A stretch of 64,000 bases of DNA from Kiritimatiellia bacterium (GCA_028686345.1 JAQUCE010000005.1:17659-81658); one strand, 5' to 3'; positions 16,420-25,276 are shown, counted from the first letter of the stretch. The notes: generated by a model not told the origin, from the sequence alone. Translations and numbers: made by a program.

Positions 16420-17142
16420 CTAAAGCGCCTCCATCACCTCACAGATATCCTGGTTGATAACAATGGCTGCCTCTTGATCCAGGGGGGTGGGGTCGCGATT
16501 GATGATAACCAGTGGCGTTCTCGGTTTACGGCAGCTCGGCAGGCTGGCCGCCGGATAAACGGTGAGGGAGGTTCCTATGACAAGCAGCAGATCGCTCCCA
16601 CTGATGGCCGTCATCGAGGCGTTCCACTCCTGCTCAGGCAGCATCTCGCCAAAGAATGTGACCTCAGGCTTGTAGATTCCGCCGCAGATGCAGCATGGCA
16701 GCTCGCCTCGTTCAATCACGGGCAAGAGCTCCTCGGTTTGGACTACTTTGTTACAGGTGGTGCAGATGCTGGTGATGAAAGTGCCGTGCACAGTGTGTAC
16801 CGGCGCTGATCCAGCGCGTTGATGGTAGTCGTCAATATTTTGCGTGATAATTGTCACCCTTTTATCTCGCTTCAGCCACTCGGCCAATTTGTGATGGGCA
16901 GCGTTGGGCTGCGCTTGGCGCACCAGTGGATAGAACTTGCGTGCAAAGTTATAATACAGGGTGGGCTCCCGATGGAATGTACCCAGATCGAAAACATTGA
17001 TGTTGCGCTCATCAGCGTAGAGACCGCCGGCAGAACGAAAATCAGGTATGCCGGAGGAGGTTGAGATCCCCGCCCCGGTGAGCACTGCGATGGAATCGGC
17101 GTTGCGGAGCAATTCTATTAATTGTTTTATTTTATCATTCAT
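16420..17142 (-). CDS. cobB: Sir2-family NAD-dependent protein deacylase (sirtuin)
   Basis: 240 residues, cytoplasmic. Removes acyl groups from protein lysines using NAD. Motifs in order: GAGIS (about 23-27) and GIPDFRS (NAD pocket), TQNIDDYHQRAG (about 98-109), catalytic His in HTVHGTF, four zinc cysteines as CTTC and CCIC, GTSLTVYPAASL, and INRDPTP. The length is normal for bacterial sirtuins. It stands alone between repeat-filled gaps, so no partner is suggested. The YxxR pair that marks desuccinylases was not identified, so substrate class is open. The symbol is by family only. Confidence 0.9.
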   Translation of the reverse strand: MNDKIKQLIELLRNADSIAVLTGAGISTSSGIPDFRSAGGLYADERNINVFDLGTFHREPTLYYNFARKFYPLVRQAQPNAAHHKLAEWLKRDKRVTIITQNIDDYHQRAGSAPVHTVHGTFITSICTTCNKVVQTEELLPVIERGELPCCICGGIYKPEVTFFGEMLPEQEWNASMTAISGSDLLLVIGTSLTVYPAASLPSCRKPRTPLVIINRDPTPLDQEAAIVINQDICEVMEAL

Positions 17143-17522
17143 TTTTAAAAAGCCTAGCTGTTTTCATGGCACTTAATATAGACTATTTAGTATGTATGTC
17201 AAGTGCGATCCTCGGCGTCATGTCATGTGAACGAGGATGTCTAGAAGACGGCTTACAGCTAAATGCTTTGGTTGTAACGTTCCCAAAAAATACAGGTGCT
17301 TGAGGGTGCTGAAAAAACCCGTGTATTATCTGCTTACTGCTTGATTTAGCCATACTGATATGTTTTAATTTAAACATGAGGTAATTCTTCTGGTGGAGTA
17401 GTGTCTGTGAATTGGACGGGCGTTATATTGTTCTACACTCCAGACTAGGTTGCTGCTGCAGGTCGGTTCGCGTTAGTGTAGAATTATTTTGTAGCCCTAG
17501 TGAATAAAGCATAGAATCGCGT
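17143..17522. other. Intergenic region, no gene seen
   Basis: AT-richer than its surroundings. It contains one clear inverted repeat, TTCTACACT (about 17442) against AGTGTAGAA (about 17477). A 64-codon frame on the minus strand (17183-17377) has no recognisable features and is left out. Confidence 0.5.
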
Positions 17523-17540
17523 ATTTTGTGCGAGAGCAAC

Positions 17541-17998
17541 GTAGGTCCGATTTCCAATTGGACATGTCCGGTTGGAAACCGGAGCTACGGGAGGGTGGCT
17601 TCGCCCCCGGTTGGCGATAGCGGCGACGATGCTGGTGGACGATTGAGAACAGGCGGAGGATCGTCCACCAGCATCGTCGCACAGCATCGTCGGCCATATC
17701 CGCCCTACTTGTGTCGGGCATCAGGCTGCCAATAGCTACGCCCGGACAAGTAGTTCCGCCATGCCACGGCGTAGCCCCGCTAGCGGGCGAAGCCGGGTTG
17801 CGGCGCCACGCCTGATGAGCGGCACTGCGTTCTTGAGGTGAAAAATGGGCGTCCACCGCATAGCGGCGGACATACTGAAAGCAGTACAGTATATCCGCCG
17901 CTATGCGGTGGATTATTGCGAAACAAGCCGCAATAACCCCCGATAGCCAACTTTTTGAAAAGAACAATTAATTGTTTAGTCAAGTCGCTTAAGCGACT
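17541..17998. repeat. Composite repeat element: B, C, linker modules, A pair, palindromic end
   Basis: In order: family B (17541-17588), family C (17623-17692, CGACGATGCTGGTGGACGAT against ATCGTCCACCAGCATCGTCG), and a CCACGGCGTAGCCCCGCTAG segment. Then TTGAGGTGAAAAATGGGC and an inverted pair of family A cores (17852-17870 and 17894-17912), TTATTGCGAAACAAGCCGCA, AACAATTAATTGTT (17963-17976) and the perfect palindrome AGTCGCTTAAGCGACT (17983-17998). It ends 20 bp before the DUF2339 start codon. This is the most complete copy in the window. Confidence 0.85.
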
Positions 17999-18017
17999 AG
18001 ACTAAAGGAGCTTCGTT

Positions 18018-20540
18018 ATGTATGGTTTGTTGATCGTGTTGTTCATTATCTTTGGCGTTATCGTTATCTCCATGATCATGGCTTCGCTGGCTCAGATCAA
18101 ACAGCGGCTCGAGACCATAGAGCAGACCAACCTCAGAGTTCTCAAGCGCCTCTCTGCTCTGCATCCCAAGAGCACCCCTGCGCCAACTCCAGAGATGACC
18201 ACGCGGCCTGAAGCCGTGGCCGAGATGGGTGCAACCAACCTTAAAGCAGTGCACCCTGCTGTAATTCCGATAATCGACCCGCGCAATTTCCCGCAACCGC
18301 CGGAGCGCGCGCCTGTGGTTGTACCGCCGCCCCTTAAACCGCCGCCGCTCAAACAGAGCGAAGTCGCGCGCGACCCTGCTGCGCGGCAGGAGCCGCCTCC
18401 AATCTCAGCTGTGCTGGGGGTTCCGAAGGGCGAGCATCGTGAATCTAAGTTCGCCGCCTCACTCCGCGAAATCTTCCGCAAGATTTGGTGCTGGATTCTG
18501 GTGGGTGAGGAGTATCAACCCAAGGGCATGACAACTGAGTCCGCAGTTGCCAGCACCTGGCTGATGCGTGTTGGCATTATTTTCATTACTGCCCTGGCAG
18601 CCTATTTTCTTAAATGGAGTATGGCGCGCGAACTGATCGGTCCAGCCGGACGCTTTGCCATTGGTATTGGCTTAGGTGTCGCGATGCTGATCAGCGGCAT
18701 CAAGCTGATCAGAACCCACTACAAGATCATTGGACAGGGGTTGCTGGGCGGCGGAATTGTCGTGCTCTACCTGGCCATCTACGCGGCTGATGCCATGTAT
18801 CATATCATGCCTACTCCGCTGGCATTTGCCCTGATGGCCCTGGTCACGCTGACCGCCGGATTTCTGGCAATCAAGCTCGACTCGATGCTGGTGGCGATCT
18901 TCGGCATTATCGGCGGCTACCTCACCCCAATCGCGCTGCCGGCCACAGTGCTGAGCCTGCCCGGCTTCTACTCCTACCTCTCGGTTCTGAGTGTGGCGGT
19001 GTTGGTGATCGCACTGGTAAAACAGTGGCGGTTGCTCAACTACCTGGGTTTTGTCCTGACCTACGGGCTCTACTTCTTCTACTCCATGGAGCACTACGAC
19101 AAAACAACCGACTTCCCAGTTGCCATTTTCTTTCTGACCCTGCTCTTTGTGCTCCACTCCTTGACCGTCTGCCTGCACAATATCGTCAAAAAACAGGCCA
19201 GCACCATCCTCGAGGCGATCCACCTGATCCTGAATGCACTGGTCTACGCAACAGGCGGCTATTTTTTGATTGCCGAGGCCCATGGTCGCCCTTACCCGGC
19301 CCTGATGGCGCTTGGGCTGGCCCTCTTTCATATGCTCTATATAAGCTTGTTTCTCCGCCGCGGGCTAAAGGACCGTCTGCTACTGCTCTGCCTGATATCA
19401 CTCGCGGCTGCTTTCACGGCCTGGACTCTGCCGCTGATCCTTAAAAAAGAGAGCCTCACGATCGCACTGGCGCTGCTCGCCTTTGTCTTTCTCTGGCTGG
19501 GGCGCAAGGTGAAGAGCAACTTCCTGCAGAGTCTGAGCTATCTGGTTTATGGAACTGTATACTTTCGGGTGCTTTTCATGGAGATGCCGGGACACTACAA
19601 CTTGAACAGGTCATCTCCAACGCTCTGGTCCGAGTATTTTGCAGAGATCCTTGATCGGTTCTTTACCTTCGGGGCCTCAATTGGCTCGGTGGTCGCCGCC
19701 TTTCTGCTGAGTAAACGCGAGGCCAGGGAGTCCTCGCTCATCTTCCCTGAGAACGATATTGCGGCGGCAATTCCCGCGCCCCTCGCGAGCGGCACCCTGT
19801 TCTGGGTTGCGGTTACCTTTGTCTTTCTTTTTTTGAATCTTGAACTCAACGCCATGTTCCTCTGCTGGAACCCCATCCGGCTTCCCATGCTGACCCTGTT
19901 GTGGGGCGCGATGGTGCTGTTCCTCTTCAGTCGCATGCGCGCCTGTGAAAGGGCTGGCGGCAAGGGCGAGCTGCTCTTTGCTCTCACAATTGTATTTCTG
20001 GTAATCACTCTAGGCAAACTGCTCCTTTTCGACTCCCAGTCGTGGAACCTGAATATGAATTTTATCTACAATCAGGAGTATCTGCTGCTGGACAGTGCCA
20101 TGCGCCTCTTTGATTTCGGTATCCTCGTGGGAGTTATCATGGTGCTCTGGCGGATGATTGCCGGCAGCCCGGATAATTCACAGCATAAGACACTGTTCGG
20201 TTATCTCGGGCTCGCGCTCTTTTTCCTCTACGCCAGCCTGGAGGTGCGCACCCTGCTCTACTGGAAGATGCGGGGTTTTATGCCTGCCGGGCTCTCTATA
20301 CTGTGGTCGGTTTTCGCGATCAGTTTCATTGTCTGGGGCATCACCCGCCGCTCCGGGGTGCTGCGCGCCCTGGGGCTGGCCCTGTTTGTGATTGTCTGCG
20401 GCAAGATCACCCTCTTTGATCTGCGCGGCACTGAGATCATCTACCGCGTGATCGCGCTGCTGATCATTGCGGTAACGCTCCTGCTGGGCTCATTCGCTTA
20501 CTTGAAATCCAGTAAGCTGGAGGGTGGGAGGAGCTCGTAG
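18018..20540 (+). CDS. DUF2339 multi-pass membrane protein
   Basis: 840 residues. A membrane anchor (2-24) and short coiled coil (26-46, AQIKQRLETIEQTN) come first. Then a proline-rich segment (about 60-125) and a cytoplasmic stretch to about 175. From there on are more than twenty hydrophobic helices (for example GIGLGVAMLISGIKLI, FGIIGGYLTPIALPATVLSL). This is the DUF2339 layout, function unknown. GGAG sits 7 bp before the ATG, within 20 bp of the end of a composite repeat, so its promoter is probably in or upstream of that element. A minisatellite starts at its stop codon, then a DUF3999-like gene, a common partner. Confidence 0.85.
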   Translation: MYGLLIVLFIIFGVIVISMIMASLAQIKQRLETIEQTNLRVLKRLSALHPKSTPAPTPEMTTRPEAVAEMGATNLKAVHPAVIPIIDPRNFPQPPERAPVVVPPPLKPPPLKQSEVARDPAARQEPPPISAVLGVPKGEHRESKFAASLREIFRKIWCWILVGEEYQPKGMTTESAVASTWLMRVGIIFITALAAYFLKWSMARELIGPAGRFAIGIGLGVAMLISGIKLIRTHYKIIGQGLLGGGIVVLYLAIYAADAMYHIMPTPLAFALMALVTLTAGFLAIKLDSMLVAIFGIIGGYLTPIALPATVLSLPGFYSYLSVLSVAVLVIALVKQWRLLNYLGFVLTYGLYFFYSMEHYDKTTDFPVAIFFLTLLFVLHSLTVCLHNIVKKQASTILEAIHLILNALVYATGGYFLIAEAHGRPYPALMALGLALFHMLYISLFLRRGLKDRLLLLCLISLAAAFTAWTLPLILKKESLTIALALLAFVFLWLGRKVKSNFLQSLSYLVYGTVYFRVLFMEMPGHYNLNRSSPTLWSEYFAEILDRFFTFGASIGSVVAAFLLSKREARESSLIFPENDIAAAIPAPLASGTLFWVAVTFVFLFLNLELNAMFLCWNPIRLPMLTLLWGAMVLFLFSRMRACERAGGKGELLFALTIVFLVITLGKLLLFDSQSWNLNMNFIYNQEYLLLDSAMRLFDFGILVGVIMVLWRMIAGSPDNSQHKTLFGYLGLALFFLYASLEVRTLLYWKMRGFMPAGLSILWSVFAISFIVWGITRRSGVLRALGLALFVIVCGKITLFDLRGTEIIYRVIALLIIAVTLLLGSFAYLKSSKLEGGRSS

Positions 20541-20693
20541 CGGGATGGGCGGGATGGGCGGGATGGGCCTTATGGGCCTTATGGGCTTTATGGGCCTTAT
20601 GGGCTTTATGGGCTTTATGGGCTTTATGGGCCTGATGGGCCTGATGGGCCTGATGGGATGGATGGGATGGATGGGATGGATGGGATGGATGGA
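20540..20693. repeat. 9-bp minisatellite (ATGGGCNNN)n
   Basis: About 17 tandem 9-bp units such as ATGGGCGGG, ATGGGCCTT, ATGGGCTTT, ATGGGCCTG and ATGGGATGG fill the DUF2339 to DUF3999-like gap. The unit length keeps frame: a GTG at 20524 reads through all units as MGG, MGL, MGF and MGW triplets and runs in frame into the next gene. A related array is at 54712-54836. Confidence 0.9.
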
Positions 20694-20751
20694 AAGTATT
20701 TTCGCGGGTTTTTTTAGATTAGGATTGGTTGACGGTTATGAAAGAGAAGTT

Positions 20752-22137
20752 ATGATGAAAAAAACAGTGACAGCCCTTTTGAGTCTTCTGTTGGCCAGCA
20801 CCCTGTACGCTGCCATGCAGCTTGGCGACTACCCTTACACTCAGGCGTTGGAGCTGCAAGCAGGCTCCAACACCACCGCGCGTTTCGGTTCCTTTGTGGT
20901 GACTGAGGCGCTCTTTAACCAGCTGAATCCGCAGATGAGCAACCTGCGCGTCATGGATCGTGCTGATGTTGAAACCCCCTTTCTGACCCGTGTTAAAAAA
21001 GGGGAGCGCATTGTGACCCAGGAGCGCAGCGTACCCTTTGAAAAGCTCTCCTTTAAAAAGCTGCCGGAGAACCAGATCGAGGTTGTGGTGCAGAACAGAG
21101 AGGAGCGCAACTTTAAGAAGCTGCTGCAAAGCATTGTGCTTTCCAGCGACATCAAAAATTTCGAGAAGCATGTCACGCTCTACTGCAGTGATGACCAGCA
21201 AAATTGGCGGCTGATTGCTGAGCGCAAACCCATCTTTGATTACTCCCAGTACATCGACATTCGCAACAATCGTGTCAACTTTGCGCCAACCGCTGCGCGC
21301 TACTTCAAGATCATCATCTCCAACATCACCGAGAAGCAGGAGTCGCCCTTCACCACCCTGACCCGTGAAACCCGCGGTGGTCAGGAGTTCTCGGCTGTGG
21401 AGAGCTCCAGCTTCACCCGCGCCGACTTTCACATCAATGATATTTATCTCTATGAGCGGATCTCTACACTTGTCAAAGATAGGGTACTCAAACAGCCCTG
21501 CACCCTCTCGGATCTCAAAATCACTACGGAGGATAAGAGCACCCTGGTTACCTTCAGTACTGCCAAAGCGCCGGTGGTTGGGATCACCTTGAGCATAACC
21601 ACCCCGTATTACCACCGCCGTGCTGTTGTTGAAACCAGTGCAGACAATAGAAGCTGGAGCAGCGCGCACGTTTGCACTGTCAGCTCGGTTACCACCGACG
21701 CAGGCAGCAATGAACAGCGGACTATCCAATTGCCGCGCCCGCTGCGCGCCGCACACTACCGCATCACGATCCAGAACCAGGACAGCCCTGCGCTGGAGAT
21801 TACCGGAGTTGAGCTAGAGGCTGAGACCCACGAGGTGCTCTTTTACTGCGATCAGGCTAACAGCTATCGTGTGATCTACGGGGCTGTGGAGGTTGACCAA
21901 CCAATCTATGACATTGGAGTGGTTTTGAGCCAGACAAAGAGCGAGACCACCGCCGCCTACCTGGCTGGCCCGCAGCAGACCAATCCGAGCTACGCCGCTA
22001 GGAGCAATTGGAACTTTCTCAGCCGCCGCACGATCATGACCATCGCGGTGATCCTGATGATCGCGGTGCTCGGCTGGGTGATTGTCAAAACCGCGGGCTC
22101 GATCGAGAAGATCGAGGGGGGCGAGGGAATCGACTGA
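20752..22137 (+). CDS. DUF3999-like exported protein with C-terminal membrane anchor
   Basis: 461 residues from the ATG at 20752 (MMKK; 20755 is equivalent). It is chosen because it starts a clear signal peptide (MKKTVTALLSLLLASTLYA) after AAGAGAAG. The body is beta-rich (LGDYPYTQALELQAG, LNPQMSNLRVMDRADVETPF) and resembles DUF3999, which is often encoded beside DUF2339. A single membrane helix near residues 435-455 (IMTIAVILMIAVLGWVIV) anchors the C-terminus. It probably works with the DUF2339 protein in the envelope; activity unknown. The frame is open upstream through the minisatellite. Its last codons and TGA stop lie inside a TCGACTGAA microrepeat. Confidence 0.7.
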   Translation: MMKKTVTALLSLLLASTLYAAMQLGDYPYTQALELQAGSNTTARFGSFVVTEALFNQLNPQMSNLRVMDRADVETPFLTRVKKGERIVTQERSVPFEKLSFKKLPENQIEVVVQNREERNFKKLLQSIVLSSDIKNFEKHVTLYCSDDQQNWRLIAERKPIFDYSQYIDIRNNRVNFAPTAARYFKIIISNITEKQESPFTTLTRETRGGQEFSAVESSSFTRADFHINDIYLYERISTLVKDRVLKQPCTLSDLKITTEDKSTLVTFSTAKAPVVGITLSITTPYYHRRAVVETSADNRSWSSAHVCTVSSVTTDAGSNEQRTIQLPRPLRAAHYRITIQNQDSPALEITGVELEAETHEVLFYCDQANSYRVIYGAVEVDQPIYDIGVVLSQTKSETTAAYLAGPQQTNPSYAARSNWNFLSRRTIMTIAVILMIAVLGWVIVKTAGSIEKIEGGEGID

Positions 22138-22192
22138 ATCGACTACCTCGGCTGAATCGATTACCCTCGATTACCCTCGATTACCTTGAATC
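22125..22192. repeat. TCGATTACC-type microrepeat, copy 2
   Basis: GAATCGACTGAATCGACTACC followed by three TCGATTACC(C) units. The TGA of the first unit is the stop codon of the DUF3999-like gene. Confidence 0.75.
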
Positions 22193-22211
22193 CAATCCAA
22201 AAGGCGGGCCC

Positions 22212-23015
22212 ATGCGACCGGGAATAAAAAAACGAATGATCATCTATCCACTTATTTACATCCTGCTGGGGGTATTCCTCTTCTTCCGTCAGCGCGGCAT
22301 GATTTATTTTCCGACGGCGGCGGAGGCGCACCGCCATGCAGAGCTTACGCTAAGTAACGAAGGTGAATCGATCAAGGTGATAGTGCTGCATCCAGGGCAG
22401 GAGCGCGCGATCATCTATTTTGGGGGCAACGCCGAAGCAGTGGTCTATAACGCCTCGGATTTTGAGCAGCACTTTCCCGACTTCACCGTCTACCTTTTCA
22501 ACTACCGGGGGTATGGCGGTAGCAGCGGCCAGCCCACAGAGCAGGGAGTCTTCTCCGATGCGCTGGCACTCTACGATCAGATCCGAGCGCAGCACAGCTC
22601 TATATCCTCAATTGGGCGCAGTCTGGGCAGCGGCGTGGCCGCTTATCTGGCGGCTGAGCGCGACATCCATTGTCTGGTGCTGGCAACTCCCTTTGACAGT
22701 ATCCTGCGTGTCGCGCAGCGCCGTTTTCCGATCTACCCCCTGCGGCTGCTGTTGTTGGATCACTACAACACCATTAGCCGCGTGCGAGCGATCACTGCAC
22801 CTGTTTTGGTGCTTATGGCTGAGAACGACCGGGTTATTCCGCGCAAAAGCTCGCTGCGGCTGGTTGCCGCGTTTCCGGTCGGTCAGATCACCGCAGTCAC
22901 GATCAAAGAAGCTGGTCACAACACACTCTCTGAGTTCCCGGAATACTATGAGCAGGTTCAGAGGTTTATGGGCAAAAACCCGCCGCTTGAGGCCCTTACC
23001 AAAGGGCAAGACTAG
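22212..23015 (+). CDS. Alpha/beta hydrolase
   Basis: 267 residues from the ATG at 22212, which directly precedes a membrane anchor (about 8-26, MIIYPLIYILLGVFLFF). The hydrolase domain has FNYRGYGGSSG (oxyanion region), nucleophile GRSLGSG near residue 137, the acid in AENDRVIP and the base in EAGHNTL, a complete Ser-Asp-His triad. It resembles membrane-anchored Bem46/YqkD-like hydrolases; the substrate is unknown. It follows the DUF3999-like gene by 74 bp. The last nine residues (LEALTKGQD) and the TAG stop are encoded by a family D repeat, so the C-terminus looks recently replaced. Confidence 0.85.
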   Translation: MRPGIKKRMIIYPLIYILLGVFLFFRQRGMIYFPTAAEAHRHAELTLSNEGESIKVIVLHPGQERAIIYFGGNAEAVVYNASDFEQHFPDFTVYLFNYRGYGGSSGQPTEQGVFSDALALYDQIRAQHSSISSIGRSLGSGVAAYLAAERDIHCLVLATPFDSILRVAQRRFPIYPLRLLLLDHYNTISRVRAITAPVLVLMAENDRVIPRKSSLRLVAAFPVGQITAVTIKEAGHNTLSEFPEYYEQVQRFMGKNPPLEALTKGQD

Positions 23016-23349
23016 CATGTTTTTAAGGACCAACATCGTCGTACAGCATCGTCGACCGCAGCGGTAGGGCACGGCCTCCACCGCGCCCCGCGAATGACCT
23101 TGCAGCGCAAGCGCAAGCTTTGTCGTTAGCTTTGTCGGAGTGGAATGAACGCGCTGCGTTGTTTTTGAGGTGAAAAATCTTAGAGGTGAAAAATGGGCAT
23201 CCACCGCATAGCGGCGGACATACTGAAAGCAACACAGTATATCCGCCGCTATGCGGTGGATTATTGCGAAGTGTGTCCGCAACAAGCCCTGACAGACAAC
23301 TATTTGGAAAGAACAATTAATTGTTTTTTTCTAGTCGTCCAAGCGACTA
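22988..23349. repeat. Composite repeat element: D, partial C, linkers, A pair, palindromic end
   Basis: Family D (22988-23034), half of family C (AACATCGTCGTACAGCATCG), GGTAGGGCACGGCCTCCACC, and a TTGCAGCGCAAGCGCAAGC segment come first. Then GAACGCGCTGCGTTG and GAGGTGAAAAATGGGC, an inverted family A pair (23200-23218, 23242-23260), AACAATTAATTGTT (23312-23325) and TAGTCGTCCAAGCGACTA (23332-23349). The element starts inside the hydrolase gene and ends on the stop codon of the SEC-C gene, so it spans the whole gap. Confidence 0.85.
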
Positions 23350-24903
23350 TTGGCTATCTGCGAGTTCCATGCGGAGAGTTCGCAGCTCAATGGTGCTTTT
23401 GAGTTGCTGTATATACTGTGCGACTGCGGCACTTGGCTCTGCCCGCTCATTTTGCAGTTGCATGGCTTTTTCCGCATAGGCGAGGGAGTTCTCCCAGTTG
23501 GGGTGAAGGTTGAGAGCGTGCGCGTTCACGCCTGTTGTGAATGCGTGCCTCATGAGTGCAACAGCATCGTTTGTCGAGCGATTCAGGCTTTGATTGAAGA
23601 GTGCTTCGGCCTGCTTTGATTGTCCGGTTTTAGCAAGCACAACCGCCAGTGCGTACTCGGCTTTAGCGCGCAGCGCCTCACTCATGGCCGGGAATTTGTG
23701 GAGGAGCTCCCTGGTGGTGATAATCGCCTTGTTGAGAGAGGGCACTGGGAGCAGATCATAATCAATAATCAGGTCTAGAAAAGCCTCAATCCACGCCTGA
23801 AAACTTTCGCAGCAGTCAAAGAGTTCACAGTCAGGATCTCCGGGATCAACGATATTAGTTTTGATCATGTTTGTGTCAATAATTTCGCGCCACGCTTGGT
23901 TCCAGCAGAGGAATGCGTCATCGTTCTGTTCTTGCTCGCAGCTCGCATAGCCGCAATCGATCAGTTGGTCGGCATAGTTGGCTGGCTCCTCCGGCTCCCA
24001 GGGAGCGAACGTTTCGCTGTTAATGCAACATTTTTTGAATTTTTTGCCGCTGCCGCAGGGGCAGGGGTCATTCCGCCCTACAGGTGTTTGGCTGGCAAGC
24101 AGCTTGAGATAATCATCGTACAAGAGCTGCTCCAGCAGCTCTTCCACTCTTTCCCTTTCGACCTGATCGGGTGTTTGCGCACCCTTTGTCCACTGGGGTA
24201 AATAAGATAACATTGCTTCATCGGTCGTGTCACGGAATTTGTCCTCATACTGGCCTAGAGAGCCATCTGACAGCCCAATCTCGCGCACCATATATTCAAA
24301 AGGGAACACACGGTCATTGACAAAGCCGTTGGCATAGGCATCTTCAATTAGAGGCAGAGCTTGGGCCATGCCGAGCTTAATACATTGAAATATCATCACG
24401 TGCCAGATTAATCCCAGCTGCGGTTCCAGGCGGAAGTCGAGTAGGTCCAGGCAGTAGCTCTCTAATGCCGCACGCGGGAACTCTTCGGTAACGATAAGCA
24501 AGCACAGCGCATCCAGCGCTGCGGCGCGTGCGAAGCTGTCCAGGCTTTCATCTTCAACAACCGCTTTCAATGCGTCAAAACGTCCATAGCAGGTACGGGC
24601 CAGTATCTCATACATGTGCGATGAAATGACATCATCTACCAGGAAACGTATCACAGATGTTGGCAAGCGGCAGATTTTGATGTAGCGCTCAAAGGCGGCT
24701 CGGCTGCGCATTTCGGCGCAGAGAAAAAGGGCGTAGTAGAAGAGGATCGGGGGCAGGTGGCAAGGGTTGGCGAGGGTTTGGTCGAGAGAGTTCAGCAGCA
24801 AAGGTTCAGTATCTTTCCAGTTTTCCCGCAGGCATTGCACGGCTTCGCCGGGTGGCAGGCTGTTTGGCGAGTTTAATTGAGCGATAGCTTCGGAGATAGT
24901 CAT
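23347..24903 (-). CDS. DUF1186-like protein with SEC-C zinc motif
   Basis: 518 residues, cytoplasmic. The N-terminal helical half (1 to about 270) resembles DUF1186. The SEC-C motif GRNDPCPCGSGKKFKKCC (about 277-294) is the short metal-binding motif also found at the SecA C-terminus. The C-terminal half is helical and repeat-like (QSKQAEALFNQSLNRSTNDA), suggesting TPR-type packing. Function unknown; SEC-C often marks proteins touching ribosomes or nucleic acids. A GATCTCCCAT-type leader gives AGGATCTCCC before the ATG. The TAG stop is formed by the last three bases of a composite repeat. Confidence 0.82.
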   Translation of the reverse strand: MTISEAIAQLNSPNSLPPGEAVQCLRENWKDTEPLLLNSLDQTLANPCHLPPILFYYALFLCAEMRSRAAFERYIKICRLPTSVIRFLVDDVISSHMYEILARTCYGRFDALKAVVEDESLDSFARAAALDALCLLIVTEEFPRAALESYCLDLLDFRLEPQLGLIWHVMIFQCIKLGMAQALPLIEDAYANGFVNDRVFPFEYMVREIGLSDGSLGQYEDKFRDTTDEAMLSYLPQWTKGAQTPDQVERERVEELLEQLLYDDYLKLLASQTPVGRNDPCPCGSGKKFKKCCINSETFAPWEPEEPANYADQLIDCGYASCEQEQNDDAFLCWNQAWREIIDTNMIKTNIVDPGDPDCELFDCCESFQAWIEAFLDLIIDYDLLPVPSLNKAIITTRELLHKFPAMSEALRAKAEYALAVVLAKTGQSKQAEALFNQSLNRSTNDAVALMRHAFTTGVNAHALNLHPNWENSLAYAEKAMQLQNERAEPSAAVAQYIQQLKSTIELRTLRMELADSQ

Positions 24904-25036
24904 GGGAGATCCTTTTTAGTTTCTGTTTATGGCGCATGAATATACAAAAAAGAGGGCGGTTTGAAAAGCGGTAGTTTTGCAGTTGTGTAGATGGTGAGTG
25001 TGGAGTATAATAAATACTAAACGACGGGGATGCTTT

Positions 25037-25276
25037 ATGAGCCCAACAATTTTTCGAGAAGATGGTTACAGGTTTCATTTTTTCTCGCTTGAAGAGAGTC
25101 GAAAGCATGTGCATGTAGTCTCTTCTGGCGGTACAGCTAAATTCTGGCTTGAGCCGAAGGTTGAGCTTGCGATGTCCAAGGGGTTTTCAGTGAAGGAGCT
25201 TAATTGCATGGAAACAATCATAAAGGAGCGTAAAGATGAAATTGAAGATGCATGGCGAGTCCACTTCGGTGGCTGA
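25037..25276 (+). CDS. DUF4160 domain protein
   Basis: 79 residues from the ATG at 25037; the frame extends 13 codons upstream without homology. SPTIFREDGYRFHFFSLEE and HVHVVSSGGTAKFWLEP are the DUF4160 hallmarks, including the conserved HVHV. DUF4160 genes usually pair with DUF2442, and the pair is often listed among putative toxin-antitoxin-like modules, without firm function that I know of. It overlaps the following gene by 41 bp in another frame, so translation is coupled. Confidence 0.85.
   Translation: MSPTIFREDGYRFHFFSLEESRKHVHVVSSGGTAKFWLEPKVELAMSKGFSVKELNCMETIIKERKDEIEDAWRVHFGG

Noticed and set aside
17497..17967. 156-codon minus-strand frame in the composite repeat
   Set aside because: It covers palindromic repeat modules whose translations recur at other copies in different frames; not a gene.
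20524..20751. Met/Gly-rich protein or collagen-like N-terminus encoded by the minisatellite
   Set aside because: The frame is open only because the 9-bp unit has no stop. A normal signal peptide starts at 20752, so the repeat was kept as non-coding, with the fusion noted as a possibility.
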